A DNA stretch of 64,000 nucleotides from Myotis daubentonii (taxonomy: Eukaryota > Chordata > Mammalia > Chiroptera > Vespertilionidae): assembly GCF_963259705.1 (NCBI RefSeq), contig NC_081849.1, forward strand, positions 61,538,093-61,602,092. Reading direction: 5' to 3'. This document shows, piece by piece, positions 24,367-36,065 of the stretch. A program made the translations under genes and the position numbers. Positions within the stretch are counted from its first letter, which is position 1. Each line of letters opens with the position of its first letter. Under the pieces are notes generated by a model, which worked only from the letters and a program-made list of their open reading frames with translations, did not search any database and was not told the DNA's origin.

Positions 24367-24443
24367 ATAGACGCGCATGGCATGTGGGGAAGGTGTCTAC
24401 AGACGCTTATGGCATGCAATGGGATATCAACGGCCATAGCGTC
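24367..24443. other. Tandem 16-mer plus hairpin, unexplained
   Basis: agacgcgcatggcatg (24369-24384) recurs as agacgcttatggcatg (24401-24416), matching at 14 of 16 bases. The second copy pairs with gccatagcgtc (24433-24443) as an 11-bp stem with one bulged T and a 19-base loop. The surrounding CpG-containing words are unlike the AT-rich neighbourhood. It could be the end of an unrecognised DNA transposon. I cannot name it. Confidence 0.5.
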
Positions 24444-25199
24444 ATGGTGACATGCCTACACAACTGAAATAAACTAAGTCAATCTCTTGGAGTTGCTCTT
24501 TGCACTTGCCTAAGAAGGCAAATGTATACTTTAGGGATCATCTCCTTGTTCTTTCCCTCTGCCAGTTCAGTTGCTGACATCTGAAACTGAGGGGGAAATG
24601 CAGGGTTCCATCCACAATGGAAAGCTTCTGTGAGGGGAAATCAGATCCGGTCTTCCTCAATTTCCCAGGCAGACATCCTGCTTAACAATCACCCTCCCCT
24701 CCCCCACCAGCACTCTGTGGGACTCGCCCTCCGCCCTCTAATACCTCATGATTCTGTGCCGGGCTCTCTGTTTTCCTTCTAGATGTGAAGGTCCTTGAAA
24801 GCAGAACTGAACGTTCTTGTTCATCTGTGTAACTGCAGGACCAGCCCAGCAACTCCACACTCAAGGAAAGTGCCTTGAAGGCCTTGATGGAATTGAATCA
24901 CAGCAATGATCTGTCCCAGATGTGGGTGAGACACCTGGGTTTTCACTTTCTCCCCTTTAAATGATGTTGGAGCTGGTGGCTAGCAAGGGGGAGAGGGAAC
25001 CTGGAAGAAAGTTCGCTTCCATCAGACATCAAACATGGACATTGGAAGCCCCAGCACAATCCTTAGGAGATTGGAGAAGACAGTCTGGCTTAGACCAGGC
25101 AGGGAGCAGAAGGGATCTGACGATGCAAAGAATAGGAACCAATCAGGAACCCCTTAGCCGAGCTGGCCCCCTCCAGCTGCACGTTACTCACCCGAGGAA
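24444..25199. other. Unassigned sequence
   Basis: No gene or clear repeat recognised. Confidence 0.5.
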
Positions 25200-25340
25200 A
25201 CTGAAATCATGCCAGTGCCCAGGCCCCACCACAGACCAGCTGATTCAGAAGGAGTGGTGCAGGCATTTATATTTTTTAAAAAGTATCCCAGGTGATTCTG
25301 ATGCACAGTGAGGGCCAAGAATACCTGCTCTAGAGCAAAG
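25200..25340 (-). repeat. hAT-Charlie MITE remnant (MER5/MER58-like)
   Basis: 'ccaggccccaccacagacc', 'ctgattcagaaggagtggtg' and 'ccaggtgattctgatgcac' are the hallmark blocks of this old mammalian MITE group. Both terminal repeats are lost. Confidence 0.7.
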
Positions 25341-26914
25341 CAAAGCTGGAGGGCTTCTCTCCAACACTGCCTGATGTCTGTGCAAAGAAAAGGGGGATTT
25401 GTATAAGTTCCCTTGTGCAAGTCCAGAGACTCCACCAATCGGAGGTCTGGGTGCCACCAACTGAGCAGTTTAATCTGGATCTGAGGGTTTCACTTTCTTT
25501 CACTGTAGAGACAAAAGCCATAAAAGGGAGTTCTGACTTTCAACTTGGGGTAGAAAAAAATAAGGTGAATTAGAAAGCAGAGTAGGTGACTCCCCTAAGT
25601 CAAAGCCACAGTTAGCCAATTGTATGTGTCCCTTTTGCACCCTGAGAATGCCACACTGTGATGAAGTCATTTCAGCGATTAAAAGGTTGAGACCTGAGCA
25701 CAGAGGCCCTGAATGCCAAGGTAGGTAGACTGGTTGCCTTACAGGTATGGCTGCAGACATACCTCTGCAGGCTCAGGGACTTATTCCTGGAGGAGGTGGC
25801 TTCCCCAGAGAGTCAGTCTCAACCTGAAAATCCTACAGTTCTATGCTATACGTTATTGGCAAGATGCAAAGTGAGGACCAGTTATTTTTGGATCTGAGTT
25901 TTCTTCACAGGTGTCTTGCTAATGCCAGCCTTCATTAGTAACCCACGTTTCCATGTGGGTGCTACTGGCATTTGCTGGCAGGGCTTAGGTCAAGTACGGA
26001 GACCTAACAAACCCACGGGAAAGTTTTAAGCCATGGAAATCTGAAAGTGCTGAGTCAGCTGCAAGTTCCCCACCCACCTGCGTAGTCACATGGTGCTAGA
26101 GAAAAAAAATGGATGAGGTGGAAGGCACGGTGATCACTGGAGTTGCTCTCCACTGACATTGGAAGGTCCTGAGCCCGAGAAGCAGCTGGGGACCAGTCCT
26201 GCAGCCCCTTTCCATCCCGACCAAACTCTGGCCCAGCCAGACCTGCACGGCTCATGCCTAACAATCCAGGGGAGTCTTTCCACAAGTTGTCTGAACAAGG
26301 TCATTTCTAAGACAATATAATCCAGCTGACAGCTAAACATGTAAGTCTTTCACATTTATTACAACCCTCAGTATCATCATTATCCAACTAGAAAAGAAAC
26401 GAGTTTTCACTGTCCCCTGGATTCACTCCCAGAGAAGGGAATTTGTAAGGATTTGCCTGTTTCTCTTTTTAATTCAGCGGATGGTGTTGTTCATTATCCA
26501 CTTGGGGTGGCATTAGAATAAATTAATATTAAAATATTTAAATTTAGAACAATGTATTTGAAATGCCATTAGGAAGATTTATCACCTGCAACGAGACGTC
26601 AGGACTCCATTAGCGACAACCCCCAATTCTGTGAGTCTGGAGACCTCCGCCCAGATCATTCCCAGCCCCTCTCCCCTCTGTCCCCTAAGGCTGTGTGGGC
26701 AGCTGTTGCTGGGGTCACTGAGGGTTTGTTCTACTGACTCACCTTGCACCTCCGACACCAACCTCTGAGGCCAATTCACAATACAAGGAAAGGCAAAACT
26801 CATTTCTTGGATCAGTGGTAGAAAATAATGCTCATCATATTCCAGGAAAGTGAGAGGATTATTCCCACTTAGAGGACGGAGCTGTGAGGTGGAACCTCAC
26901 CACATCAGAGTGTG
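25341..26914. other. Unassigned sequence
   Basis: 1.6 kb with no gene or confident repeat. Small open frames on both strands have no recognisable domain. Confidence 0.5.
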
Positions 26915-27155
26915 GTTTGAAAAGCGTGGATGCTGGAGCCAAGGTGCCTGGGGTCAGATTGCTGCCACGTGCTGGCTGTGCTGTGTCGAGCAGATTGCTT
27001 TACGACTCTGTGCTTCAATTTTCTCATCTGAGAAATAGGGATGATACTAATACCCGCCTCACAATGTAGGGATTTCATGAGTTAACCTATGTAAAGGTCT
27101 TCAAACATCTGGCACATGGTTCGTGCCATGGAAGTATTTGTTATTATTACCTGGT
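26915..27155 (+). repeat. MIR SINE, nearly full length
   Basis: Head ('gtggatgctggagccaaggtg'), core ('caattttctcatctgagaaa', 'gggatgatactaatacccgcc') and tail ('ctggcacatggttcgtgcc', 'tttgttattatta') are all present in order. Confidence 0.9.
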
Positions 27156-27984
27156 CTTTGAAAAAGACTTAAGAGGAAATATAATTACAGGTTATTCCAG
27201 TCAATTAAGCACCTGCCAGCAGTCCAGAAGACCCCTTATTTATAAGCACTTTCCTTAGCTCAGACTTGTCTCCCTGGGCCAATTTTATTCTAAAGGATAA
27301 TGACCTACTTTCAAGTAGAAAGCCCCAAGGAAGTCACTTGAGAGGAAACCCTCAGAAAATTCCCAAGTCATCTGCCCGGTAAAAACAGCAGTATCCTAAC
27401 TCTGCTCTCAAGCCAGCCAGCCCCAAGCCAGTCTACTGGGTTACAGGTCAGGATAGTGGCTCAGCAACGTGCTGTTTGGTCTGATGCCAGCTCCCCGGGT
27501 GTGTCCGCTGTGTGAACACGGATCCAGCTGTGCACTGTGTTTTGTTCACACTTCTCTCTGTATATTCACCTTCGATACATATTTTCCTGGAAACGAACAC
27601 CCTACCGGGAGACACAGTCCTAGCGCATCCAAGAACCTTTGTCTCTCTTCCACATTCTCCTTCATGGATATTGGGAAATTCCTTTGGCAAAGCTCCAATC
27701 TGCTAGGGGCTAAGCTGAGACCTGAGAATAGGTCGCCTCTAAACGGGGCTCTTAAAACATCAGATAAATAATCTTTGTGCATATTTATACTAAAAAATAC
27801 TCATTTACATGAAATTTAAATGGGCTTTCCACATTTTTATTTGCTAAAATTGAATTTTGAAAAAACTATTTTTTTGTATAAGGATATGTCAAATATTATG
27901 TGGAATGTATTTAGGCTAAAAATTTATTTTTCTAAGATTCAAATTTAACTGGGTGTCCTGATTTTATCTGACAACCCTATTCTG
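27156..27984. other. Unassigned sequence
   Basis: No gene or confident repeat. AT-rich at the end (27780-27980). Confidence 0.5.
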
Positions 27985-28100
27985 AACGTTTTACACATAT
28001 GGAGTCATTGAACTCTGGTACAACTGAATAAGAGAGGTACTATTATTACCTCCACTTTGCGGAGAAGGAAAAGAGACTAAGTAATTTGCCTAAAAAATCC
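27985..28100 (-). repeat. MIR remnant
   Basis: 'gtactattattacctccac' followed by 'ggagaaggaaaagagac' and 'agtaatttgcc' gives a reverse MIR core only. Confidence 0.6.
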
Positions 28101-28104
28101 GCAA

Positions 28105-28235
28105 ACACCAGGTGCTGAAAAAAATGCAGAGCAACTGGAACTATACTGCTGGTGGAAAAGCAAAATGGTGCAGTCACCTGGGGAAATCATTTGACTTTTT
28201 AAAAGTTAGCACACACCTGCCAGGCGATCCTCCCT
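28105..28235 (+). repeat. L1 ORF2 fragment
   Basis: 'ctggaactatactgctggtgg' and 'caaaatggtgcagtcacc' are a typical L1 ORF2 segment, short and isolated. Confidence 0.7.
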
Positions 28236-28648
28236 CTAATATTACTACCAAAACACTTTGGGGAAGGTCTGATTGAATATTGTGAGGCTAAAGTAAAAAG
28301 AACTGCACACACACTGCACTCTAGTTGGTATATGTGTTTTTGCATAGAGGCAGGATTAGGAGTTCTGAAGTTATTTGTATTAGTAGAGAGGGACCAATAA
28401 GTCCGTGTATTGCAAATAATTACAGTGATGTTTCACTATTGGAAAAAAAGTTACAAATAAAGAGGGGGCAGGCTTGAATGTTACTCTCAGGAGCTGGATT
28501 GGAGTTAGACACACTCAACATTCACTTATGTCTTAAAAGATACACACAGAGAGAAAAATAGATACAGAAATAAAAACAGGTGTGTATATTCATGAGTTAG
28601 CACACATCCATCTAGTGCCTTATTCTTCTCATTGAGAGAGGCTAGATA

Positions 28649-28858
28649 CAGCAGTTCTCAACCTGTGGTCGCGACCCCTTTGGAGGTCAAACAACCCTTT
28701 CACAGGGGTCGCCTAAGACCATCCTGCATATCAGATAGTTACATTACGATTCATAACAGTAGCAACATTACAGTTATGAAGTAGCAATGAAAAGAATTTT
28801 ATGGCTGGGTCAAACATGAGGAACTGTATTTACAGGGCCAGAAGGTTGAGAACCACTG
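28649..28858 (+). mobile_element. SPIN-type hAT MITE, copy 1
   Basis: Terminal repeats are cagcagttctcaacctg and ggttgagaaccactg. Inner blocks 'gtcgcgacccctttgg', 'ctttcacaggggtcgcc', 'ttacgattcataacagtagc' and 'cagttatgaagtagcaa' match the SPIN (Space Invader) family, which spread horizontally among several tetrapods. The left flank gctagata and right flank gcgctaga share gctaga, so the duplication is imperfect. 210 bp, non-coding. Confidence 0.9.
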
Positions 28859-28979
28859 GCGCTAGAAGCAAGGACAGCCCAGGAGCAATGAGTGCACTGA
28901 CTGCCCAGATCTTGGTTTCTAACATCATTGGCTCCTTGGAGAACTGATTCATTCTCGAATTGGAGTGAAAAACCTAAGA

Positions 28980-29865
28980 TGAGCCTGAACTATGGTGTGG
29001 TACCAGGAAGTAAGGAAGTACTACAACATAAATTAAAAGATGGGGCATATCAAAGGGGGAGAGCGCTCCTGAAGGCCAACGTTGGAACCACCTGCACAAC
29101 AAAATAAGCAATAGGATTGCATTATAACCCAAAGAATAAGATAAGTATCCACAAGTCCAGGAGGGAAATATCTGAGTAAATGAGGGAGAACTGGCAAGGC
29201 TTCCTTACAGAAGAATTCCACATAACAAGTGTAGGCGGAATGAAGGAAGTAGAAATCACCATTAGACCATCACGGTAGTAACTGCCAAAAGCAAGATCCA
29301 CCGAAGGAGGCTAAAATCAGGGGCAAGAGTTTAAGCAGAAAGGAGAGACTTGCATGGTCTCAAAGTATCTTTCCTCCAATGTCTAATAATTACAAAAGTA
29401 AAATAGTAAGCGTATGGTGGAGAATCCAGACAAGCATCACCTGAGAAGAGAGATCCAGGTTAACATCAACAGGAACAAGTATCAAAAGTCTGTGCCCCTG
29501 ATAGCATGTGCTGAGAGAAGGGCAACTTTCTGTTGTATCCTTTCAAGGTTAGAATGACAAGGACGACTGAGGAGTTGTCACAGATCGGGGGGGGGGGGCT
29601 AAGGAGACAGGAAAACAAAATGAAATGTGGGATCCTGGAATAGAAAAGAAGAACAGTAGTGGGAAAAGCGGTGACGTCCAAATAAAGTCTGTAGTTTAAC
29701 ACCTTGTGCCAAGGTTGACTTCTTCATTTACATAAATATTCTATGGTTATGTAAGATGCTACACGGGGGGAGGGAGTGAATCCCGCATAGCAACTCTCTG
29801 TACTATTTTTGCAATCCATCCAAGTCTAAAATTATCTAAAAGTAAAATATTGCCCTTAAAACATA
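28980..29865 (+). repeat. L1M 3' UTR, long
   Basis: A long old L1M 3' UTR. 'gatagcatgtgctgagagaag', 'gaggagttgtcacagatcgg', 'gtgggatcctggaatagaa', 'tccaaataaagtctgtag', 'ggttatgtaagatgctac' and 'aactctctgtactatttttgc' occur in consensus order, ending in an A-rich tail. The G run at 29586-29598 lies inside it. Confidence 0.8.
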
Positions 29866-30236
29866 ACACCTTCACTTCTCCCACACAATCCCTTCCTCTA
29901 GCAAAAGAAAAGAAATATTATTAAGAAGTCTTTTGTGCTGCAAGAATACGGCAAGGCCACCACAGTTTGGGCTACTCAGTGATTTTCCTGGTCCTCTCTT
30001 CATCTTTAAACCGGTTCAGGAATCCTAAAGAGTCTATTTTCCTCCCTCCTTTCTTCCTCCAACTTCTAAATCAGGATTGCCCACTGCAAGTAGTTGGCAC
30101 ACCCCCTCCCATGCAGCTCAGCGCCTGACGTAGTGACAAGGCCCAATCGGTGGGCTGTGCCCTCTCAGCCTTGGCTGCATTTACTGTTGCCTATCACTTT
30201 AAGGGAGATATAGATTATAATCTATGTATATATAGG
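29866..30236. other. Unassigned sequence
   Basis: No gene or clear repeat. Confidence 0.5.
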
Positions 30237-30268
30237 TATAGATAGATCTATATATCTATGTCTTCAAA

Positions 30269-30270
<2 letters not shown>

Positions 30271-30313
<43 letters not shown>
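30271..30313 (+). repeat. (GT)21 microsatellite
   Basis: A pure GT dinucleotide run of 21 units plus one base, preceded by an AT/TAGA-rich patch (30222-30260). Likely length-variable between individuals. Confidence 0.95.
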
Positions 30314-30315
<2 letters not shown>

Positions 30316-30329
30316 GACCCTTTACTTCC

Positions 30330-30475
30330 GTAGTTCTCTCCTTGGCTGTACCTTGGGATCACCTGGGTAATTTAAAATATTACTGATGCCTTATTACCAC
30401 ATCCAGAGATTCTGATAGTATTCATCTGAAGGATGGCTGGGGCATTCTAATGTGCATCCAAGCTTGGAAATCATA
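30330..30475 (+). repeat. hAT-Charlie MITE remnant (MER58-like)
   Basis: 'ccttgggatcacctgggtaa', 'tactgatgcc', 'ccagagattctgatagtatt' and 'cattctaatgtgcatccaagc' match the old MITE order. Confidence 0.7.
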
Positions 30476-31449
30476 CATTTATTTAGAGTCTAAAGGCCCC
30501 AATTCTAATCCTGTTAGTTTCTGTGGGAAACCAGTAAGAGCCAGCATCCTGTGTGGCCAGCAAAGGCTGCTATGGAGGCTAAGTATGGTCTGCTGATGGC
30601 CCAGGAAGGGAAATATTCATGCAGCTGATGTTATGCTGCTCTGACACTTGTCAAAGCGAAGCTAAAACTCCACTGTGTACAGGCTGCCGCTGCCGATGGG
30701 CTTCTGTCTGGGTGAGATGCTGGAATAGGGCTCAAACTTGCGTAGCCATGAACGCAAACAAGATGGTAAAGTCAGCTGAAGAGCGTGAACTTTGTGTCAC
30801 TTGTAGCATCTGGGCATCTGGAACCTGGCTAGAGAGCTCTGCCCACCTCTGCCCACCAGCTCACCCAGCTCAGTGGAGACCCGAAGTCCCAGACAGATGG
30901 CTGTGTGAACGTGTGCCCTACGAGATGACAGCGAGCTTCTAATTATGGATCAGAGTCCAAATTAGAAACCTCTTCCAATTGCCAAACAAAGAGTCACATA
31001 TCCTTCAAATGAACTTTCACATTTGGAAGTAAAACCAACTCCCTGGCCCTCTGTCTCTGATTATCTAGCAAGCCTGGCTGGAAGGCAGGGGTCCTTCTAC
31101 AGCCACTCATTTCATCCCCACCACGGCCCTCAGAATGGGCTTCCCCACCTGGCTCTGTGATGCTGCTCCCAAGGGGCACCTGACCATCTCTCTCAGCCAG
31201 GGGTAGGTGGTGGTCAGGACATCAGCAGTAACTGCCTGTTAAACAGTGTGACTTAAGGAGTCACATCTGCCTGGAGCCAAGGATGGAGGCTCCAGTCATG
31301 CTTTTGCAAAGGCAACCCTGTGCCCCCGTCCGCCACATGCAACCAGGGTGGCCAGGCTGGGCTCCGAGGCTGCCTTCCACACGGGCCTTGAGTAGCTGGA
31401 CTTCATGTCTGCCACTCAGGCAGCTGATGGGAGTCTCTCTCAAACCTCG
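30476..31449. other. Unassigned sequence
   Basis: No gene recognised. The open frame at 30619-30942 is Cys/Trp-rich, but no known zinc-binding spacing is present and it has no repeat or exon context. Confidence 0.5.
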
Positions 31450-31965
31450 GTGTTCTCTGTTGCTACGTGACAAATTACCATAAGCTTAGTGGCTTAAGCA
31501 ACACCATTTATTGTCTCCCTGTTTCTGAGGGTCAGGAGTCTGGGCAGGGGTTGCCTGGGTCTTCCACTCAGGGCCTCAGAGGCCATAATCATGCTGTCAG
31601 TGGCCTGGGTTCTCATTTGGAGACTGGACCAGAGAGGAATCTGCTTCTGAGTTCACTCGAGTTGTTGGCAGAATTCATCTTCTAGAGGCTGGAGGACTTT
31701 TTGCTGGGGGTCAGCTCCTAGAGGTCACCCACAGTTCCCAGCCATGTGGCCATCTCACAACATAGCAGCTTACTTCTTCAAAGCTACCAGGGGAGAGCTT
31801 CCTTCTCCAGTCTGCTAAGTTACCCAATCCAGGGAGGGACATCAATAGCCTTCGCCGTCTCCCATTGGTTAGAAATCACAGGTTCCACCTGCACTCAAGA
31901 AGAGGGACATACAAGGGTATGACTCTTTGGGGGTCACCTTAGGGTGTGTTTGCCACATTCAGCCA
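31450..31965 (-). repeat. MaLR-type LTR remnant (tentative)
   Basis: 'gctacgtgacaaattacc', 'agcttagtggcttaagcaac' and 'atttattgtctccctg' resemble the reversed 3' end of an ERVL-MaLR-type solo LTR. The remainder fits an old LTR loosely. Non-coding; no viral gene is present. Confidence 0.5.
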
Positions 31966-32119
31966 CTTGCTTTTGTGTTTGACATAGACCACAGGATTAG
32001 AATTCCTCTCTGATCCTTCTTGCCAGGCCTGAACTTCACCACGATTTTGGTACTCATCCCTGACTGCTTCCCACTAATCCCTCCAGATGCTGCAGCTGTA
32101 CATGTTGGTAGCAATCAGC

Positions 32120-32260
32120 CTTGACAAATGTCATAGAACCTCAGAGGAAATGGGTTGGGAAAGGTTAAGTGTCTTGTTCAAGGTCACTCAGATTACACTA
32201 CAGATGGAATCTGAACCTGGGTCTGTTTAACTCCAGATTCCATGACCTCCCAGTCTGTGT
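32120..32260 (-). repeat. MIR remnant
   Basis: 'gaaaggttaagtgtcttg', 'tcaaggtcactcagatta' and 'gaatctgaacctgggtctg' form a reverse MIR head half. Confidence 0.75.
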
Positions 32261-33269
32261 AGCCTACATGGTAATGACACTAATCCCATCAACCTCCCAA
32301 AACTGACAATGAAATAATTCATGGAACAGTACTTTGCAAACTGGAGTACTATGCAAATATTTATTAAGAATTCTACTCATTAAAAGCATGGATTTTGGCT
32401 TATTAACAAAATAGATCCTCACTTGCATTTGCCCTTTGAAAACCCCAAGTCTAGGCAAAATTTTGTTTACATAGCTTTGTGGCACATTAACAAGAGGTAA
32501 ATCTTTTTAAATGCTTCCAGTATAATCCAATGCGTAGCCTACAAAGCATGATGGGGAGGGGGATTAATCAAAGAAAACAATCTTTAATCTCCACTTCTTA
32601 GTCTTCCTTTGTTCTTTTCTGCTTTCTCTCAGCAGGTTTCCTATCTATACCTATGATTTCCCATAAATGAGCCACCGATCTTGGGAGAAGCAGGCTGTCT
32701 GTTCAGACACCACCCCCTCTTTTGATATCCAAAACTATAAGGAAAGCCCAGAGGCCCCCTTCCCATGCCACTCTGGGCCCCATGCTGCCCATCGGAGCCC
32801 AGAGTTCTAATTTCGTTGGGAGCTGAAGCTGCTGGGGGGTCTGGGATGGGGGGCTGTGGGGAGGATGTGAGACTCAGGCCCAGACAGGTCCCTATTACAG
32901 CACCAAACTGGTGAGACCTGAATCTGGTCACAATTAGGCTTCCATTTGCTGGATAACTGACGCTGTTCATAAAAGCTGAGAAGCGAACAATCACGCCTTT
33001 GTTTGAGACGTCTGGGCTTTATCTTCGGTTATTCAAGGCAACGGGGAGAGAGCGAGATTCCCACACCCCTGGCGCTGAGACTGGTTGCTAACAAGGCAGA
33101 AATGCCTCTCTCACGTACGCCTACCCCTCGAAGATAAGGAGCCATTCCTCCAGGTATTAATACTATCTGTCTGCTCTAATCGCAGTGTTCTCACAGGGTA
33201 GTGTGCACATGTTTCTTGTACGAGGTCTTAAGACAGCTACCCCGCTGCAGTGGGGAGCAGCCCCTTCAG
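32261..33269. other. Unassigned sequence
   Basis: No gene or confident repeat. Confidence 0.5.
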
Positions 33270-33412
33270 CTTTGATGATGTGGGATCAGGAGTCAGAGAG
33301 GCCTGGACTGAAACCTCAGCTTGGCCACCCGGCACCTGGTCACCCTCAGCCCCTTGGGGCCTCTGAGCCTCCTCGCTCAGATGAGAACCTACTACTCCTT
33401 GAGTTAAGTGGC
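33270..33412 (+). repeat. MIR remnant
   Basis: 'gtgggatcaggagtcagag', 'ctgaaacctcagcttggcc' and 'gcctcctcgctcagatgag' form a forward MIR. Confidence 0.7.
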
Positions 33413-33437
33413 TGAATGCATGGGGCTTGGTCTACAC

Positions 33438-33693
33438 CAGCGCTTTTCAGCCTTTTTCATCTCATGGCACACATCAACTAAGCACTAATATCCTGGCTCA
33501 CCAAAAAGTATGGTTTTTGCCAATCTGACAAAAATTAGGTATAATTTTGATTCATTCACATCTGATAGGCATTGTTGTGTTGGCTGTTGTCATTTTTTTT
33601 TAACAGTCTAAGGAAAAAGAGGTCCGTGCCCCGACTAAAGAGCCAGGTATTGCATATTTTAAAAATTCTTGGGGCAACAGTTGAAAATCGCTG
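33438..33693 (+). mobile_element. Non-autonomous hAT MITE, full length, 256 bp
   Basis: It begins cagcgcttttcagcc and ends gttgaaaatcgctg, giving imperfect terminal inverted repeats. The flanks gtctacac and gtctggac match at 6 of 8 bases, consistent with an aged 8-bp target duplication. It shares its body with the truncated copy at 1344-1528. Non-coding. Confidence 0.85.
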
Positions 33694-34384
33694 GTCTGGA
33701 CCAGTACTGGCAGCTGCTGAGCACTTCAAGCGTGGCCAGTTTGGGTTGTGTTCTCCGAATTTCTTCCCTCCTCAGGTCTGAGAGGGAGGCCAGGCCGTTA
33801 TGCTTCCTGATCTCAGGGGCACAAAGAGGACTTCCTCGTTATCAGGTTTCAGCCAACCTGAGCCCACTGAGGGGTCTCCCTGGGCGGAAAGGGGACTGTG
33901 ATGTCACCTCTGTTCCTTTAGTACTAATATTTCCACCAGGAAATAAGCAATCCCGGAGTTCTGAGTGGGACTGAATCACACACTGGGTGGGAAATGGGAT
34001 GAGGGGATGGAGGAAACAGAAGGGGGTAAACAGGCACCATGCCGGATGGAGGTAATCCAGATGCCCACGCCGAGAGCTCACTCTCTGCCTTCTCTGAATG
34101 GAGAGCCTTATAGAGCGCAGTGTTCTACAACTTGCGGCCTGTTCATTAAGAGCCTCTGAACTATAACAACTAATTCCTCTGTGAGGCAAGTGAAAGGCAT
34201 TTCATCCACCACATTTTCATCCTTGGAGAGTTACATCCAGGAGAGTGCGGGCAGGGAGGAAACATCTTGCTGGCTGGCCAGTATTCCACATGCTGTGCAC
34301 TGACCTCAGACTCTCCTACTATTCCACGTGCTACGTGAGCCTCCTGCGGCTTTGAGGCATAAAGTTCCTTCTGTCTCTACACCT
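33694..34384. other. Unassigned sequence
   Basis: No gene or confident repeat. Confidence 0.5.
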
Positions 34385-34572
34385 GTGTTCTGCACAACAG
34401 TAGCCACCAGCCATGGATAGCTCTTAAAATATTTTGAATTGGAATTAATTAAAATTTAAAATTGTCCTCAGTCACATAAGCCCACATCAGGCTACTGTCT
34501 ACCCTGCTGCCCAGAATAGACATGGGACATTTCTATCTTCCAGCAAGTTCCATCAGACAGTGCTGTTCTGGA
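34385..34572 (+). repeat. hAT-Charlie MITE remnant
   Basis: 'gtagccaccagccatggat', 'ttaattaaaatttaaaattg', 'gacatttctatcttccagc' and the end 'cagacagtgctgttctg' match the same old MITE type as 9465-9605, in the opposite orientation. Confidence 0.75.
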
Positions 34573-34699
34573 AAGGAGGATTAGTTAACACTCATCTAGA
34601 AAAGTGTTTTAAATGACCATTTCCTTGGTTGTTATGAGTAGTAGCAACTGATTTTATACGTAAATGAGAATAAGCTCCACCCTGTTCCAAATCCTAGAG

Positions 34700-34911
34700 C
34701 AGCGGTTCTCAACCTGTGGGTCGCGACCCCTTTGGCGGTCGAACGACCCTTTCACAGGGGTCGCCTAAGACCATCCTGCATATCAGATACTTACATTACG
34801 ATTCATAACAGTAGCAACATTACAGTTATGAAGTAGCAACGAAAATAATTTTATGGTTGGGTCCCAACATGAGGACCTGTATTTAAAGGGCCAGAAGGTT
34901 GAGAACCACTG
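34700..34911 (+). mobile_element. SPIN-type hAT MITE, copy 2
   Basis: Terminal repeats are cagcggttctcaacctg and ggttgagaaccactg. The flanks tcctagag and tcctaggg agree at 7 of 8 bases. The body is clearly the same family as 28649-28858 and in the same orientation, but closer to the SPIN consensus as I remember it. 212 bp, non-coding. Confidence 0.93.
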
Positions 34912-35629
34912 TCCTAGGGGCTCATAATCCAGAGCCACAATGTTGCACAACACTGACAGCTAGAAACAAAAGCCACAGCTTCCCACATGCACAGCACTTG
35001 TAAGTGTTTGCTCCCTGGGACCAGCGCTGGTCCGGGACTCGAGCTGGTGTCTGTGCGCTGGGACCCAATGACTCCACCCAGCTGATGAGACGTGGGGACC
35101 GGCTGCTGCTGGGAGAAATTAAACGTTTGGTAATTTACAGCTTGCCCCGGGAGACTCGGGGCCGAGTTGTCTGGGCACACTGTCTGCACTGACTGATCAC
35201 CCCACAATGGTGTGAGGTTCCCCTTCACTTCCCCAGCGACGCCATACCTTTCGATGGCACAAGCGTTGCTGCTGTTACGTGTGAGCGCTGGAGGGGAACA
35301 CGCCTGCCAGTAGAAGCCTTTATCCGTGTTTACCAGGCGCCAGGCGGCATGCCCACACAGACTCCCAGGAGTAGCAGGGCCAGATGTCACCTTTTAAGTT
35401 CCACCCGAAAGAAGCAGAAGCTGCTGAGAGATGGAGAGTGAAAGCAGATAGTAAGAGGAAAGGACCACATATGTAATAACTTAATCGACAAAAAAATACT
35501 ATAAAAATAAATAAATAAATAGGAAGGGACCATGTCCCGTCCACTCCGGGCCTGGCCAGGGTCCAGCTGCCGGCCACTGACCACAGGGCCTTCCTTGCTT
35601 GCATGAGGACAAGTGTCTGAGGTTGGAGT
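34912..35629. other. Unassigned sequence
   Basis: No gene or confident repeat. A short AAAT run lies at about 35508-35521. Confidence 0.5.
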
Positions 35630-35840
35630 GGTAATCACAGTCCTCATTATTAGGGGTTTACTCACAGGCTTGGTGCAAAGCACTTCGCATGCATTCTGCC
35701 AGGCAGCCCTCCAATAGCTCTGAGGGTCACTGTCATGCCCCCATCTCTCAATCATGTAAACAAGTTAAGTGACATCCAAGCTCACCCTGGGAGAGGTAGT
35801 TGCTGAACTTGAACCCTGGTGACCTGACCTCTCCTATGGG
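35630..35840 (-). repeat. MIR SINE remnant
   Basis: 'gcaaagcacttcgcatgc', 'caatcatgtaaacaagttaag' and 'gctgaacttgaaccctgg' give a reverse MIR, well diverged. Confidence 0.65.
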
Positions 35841-35924
35841 TTCTGCAAGTCTGCTGGCCATGTCCTGGGAATTCATCTACGCACCAGTCCAGCTCGCCCA
35901 GTCTTTGAATTGGCTTCTCCATTC

Positions 35925-36065
35925 TCTGATTTAGTGGTCAAGCACACGGGCTCTGGGGCTAGCCATGTGGGTCCAAATCCTAGCTGTGCTGTTAGCCACC
36001 GGCCCACCATCTGGGCTGGTTTTCCTCTGTAAAAAGAGGGCACTGTATTGCTATTTGGCATCACT
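35925..36065 (+). repeat. MIR SINE, head half
   Basis: 'agtggtcaagcacacggg', 'ctctggggctagccatgtgg', 'ccaaatcctagctgtgctg' and 'tttcctctgtaaaaagagg' form a forward MIR. Confidence 0.85.
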
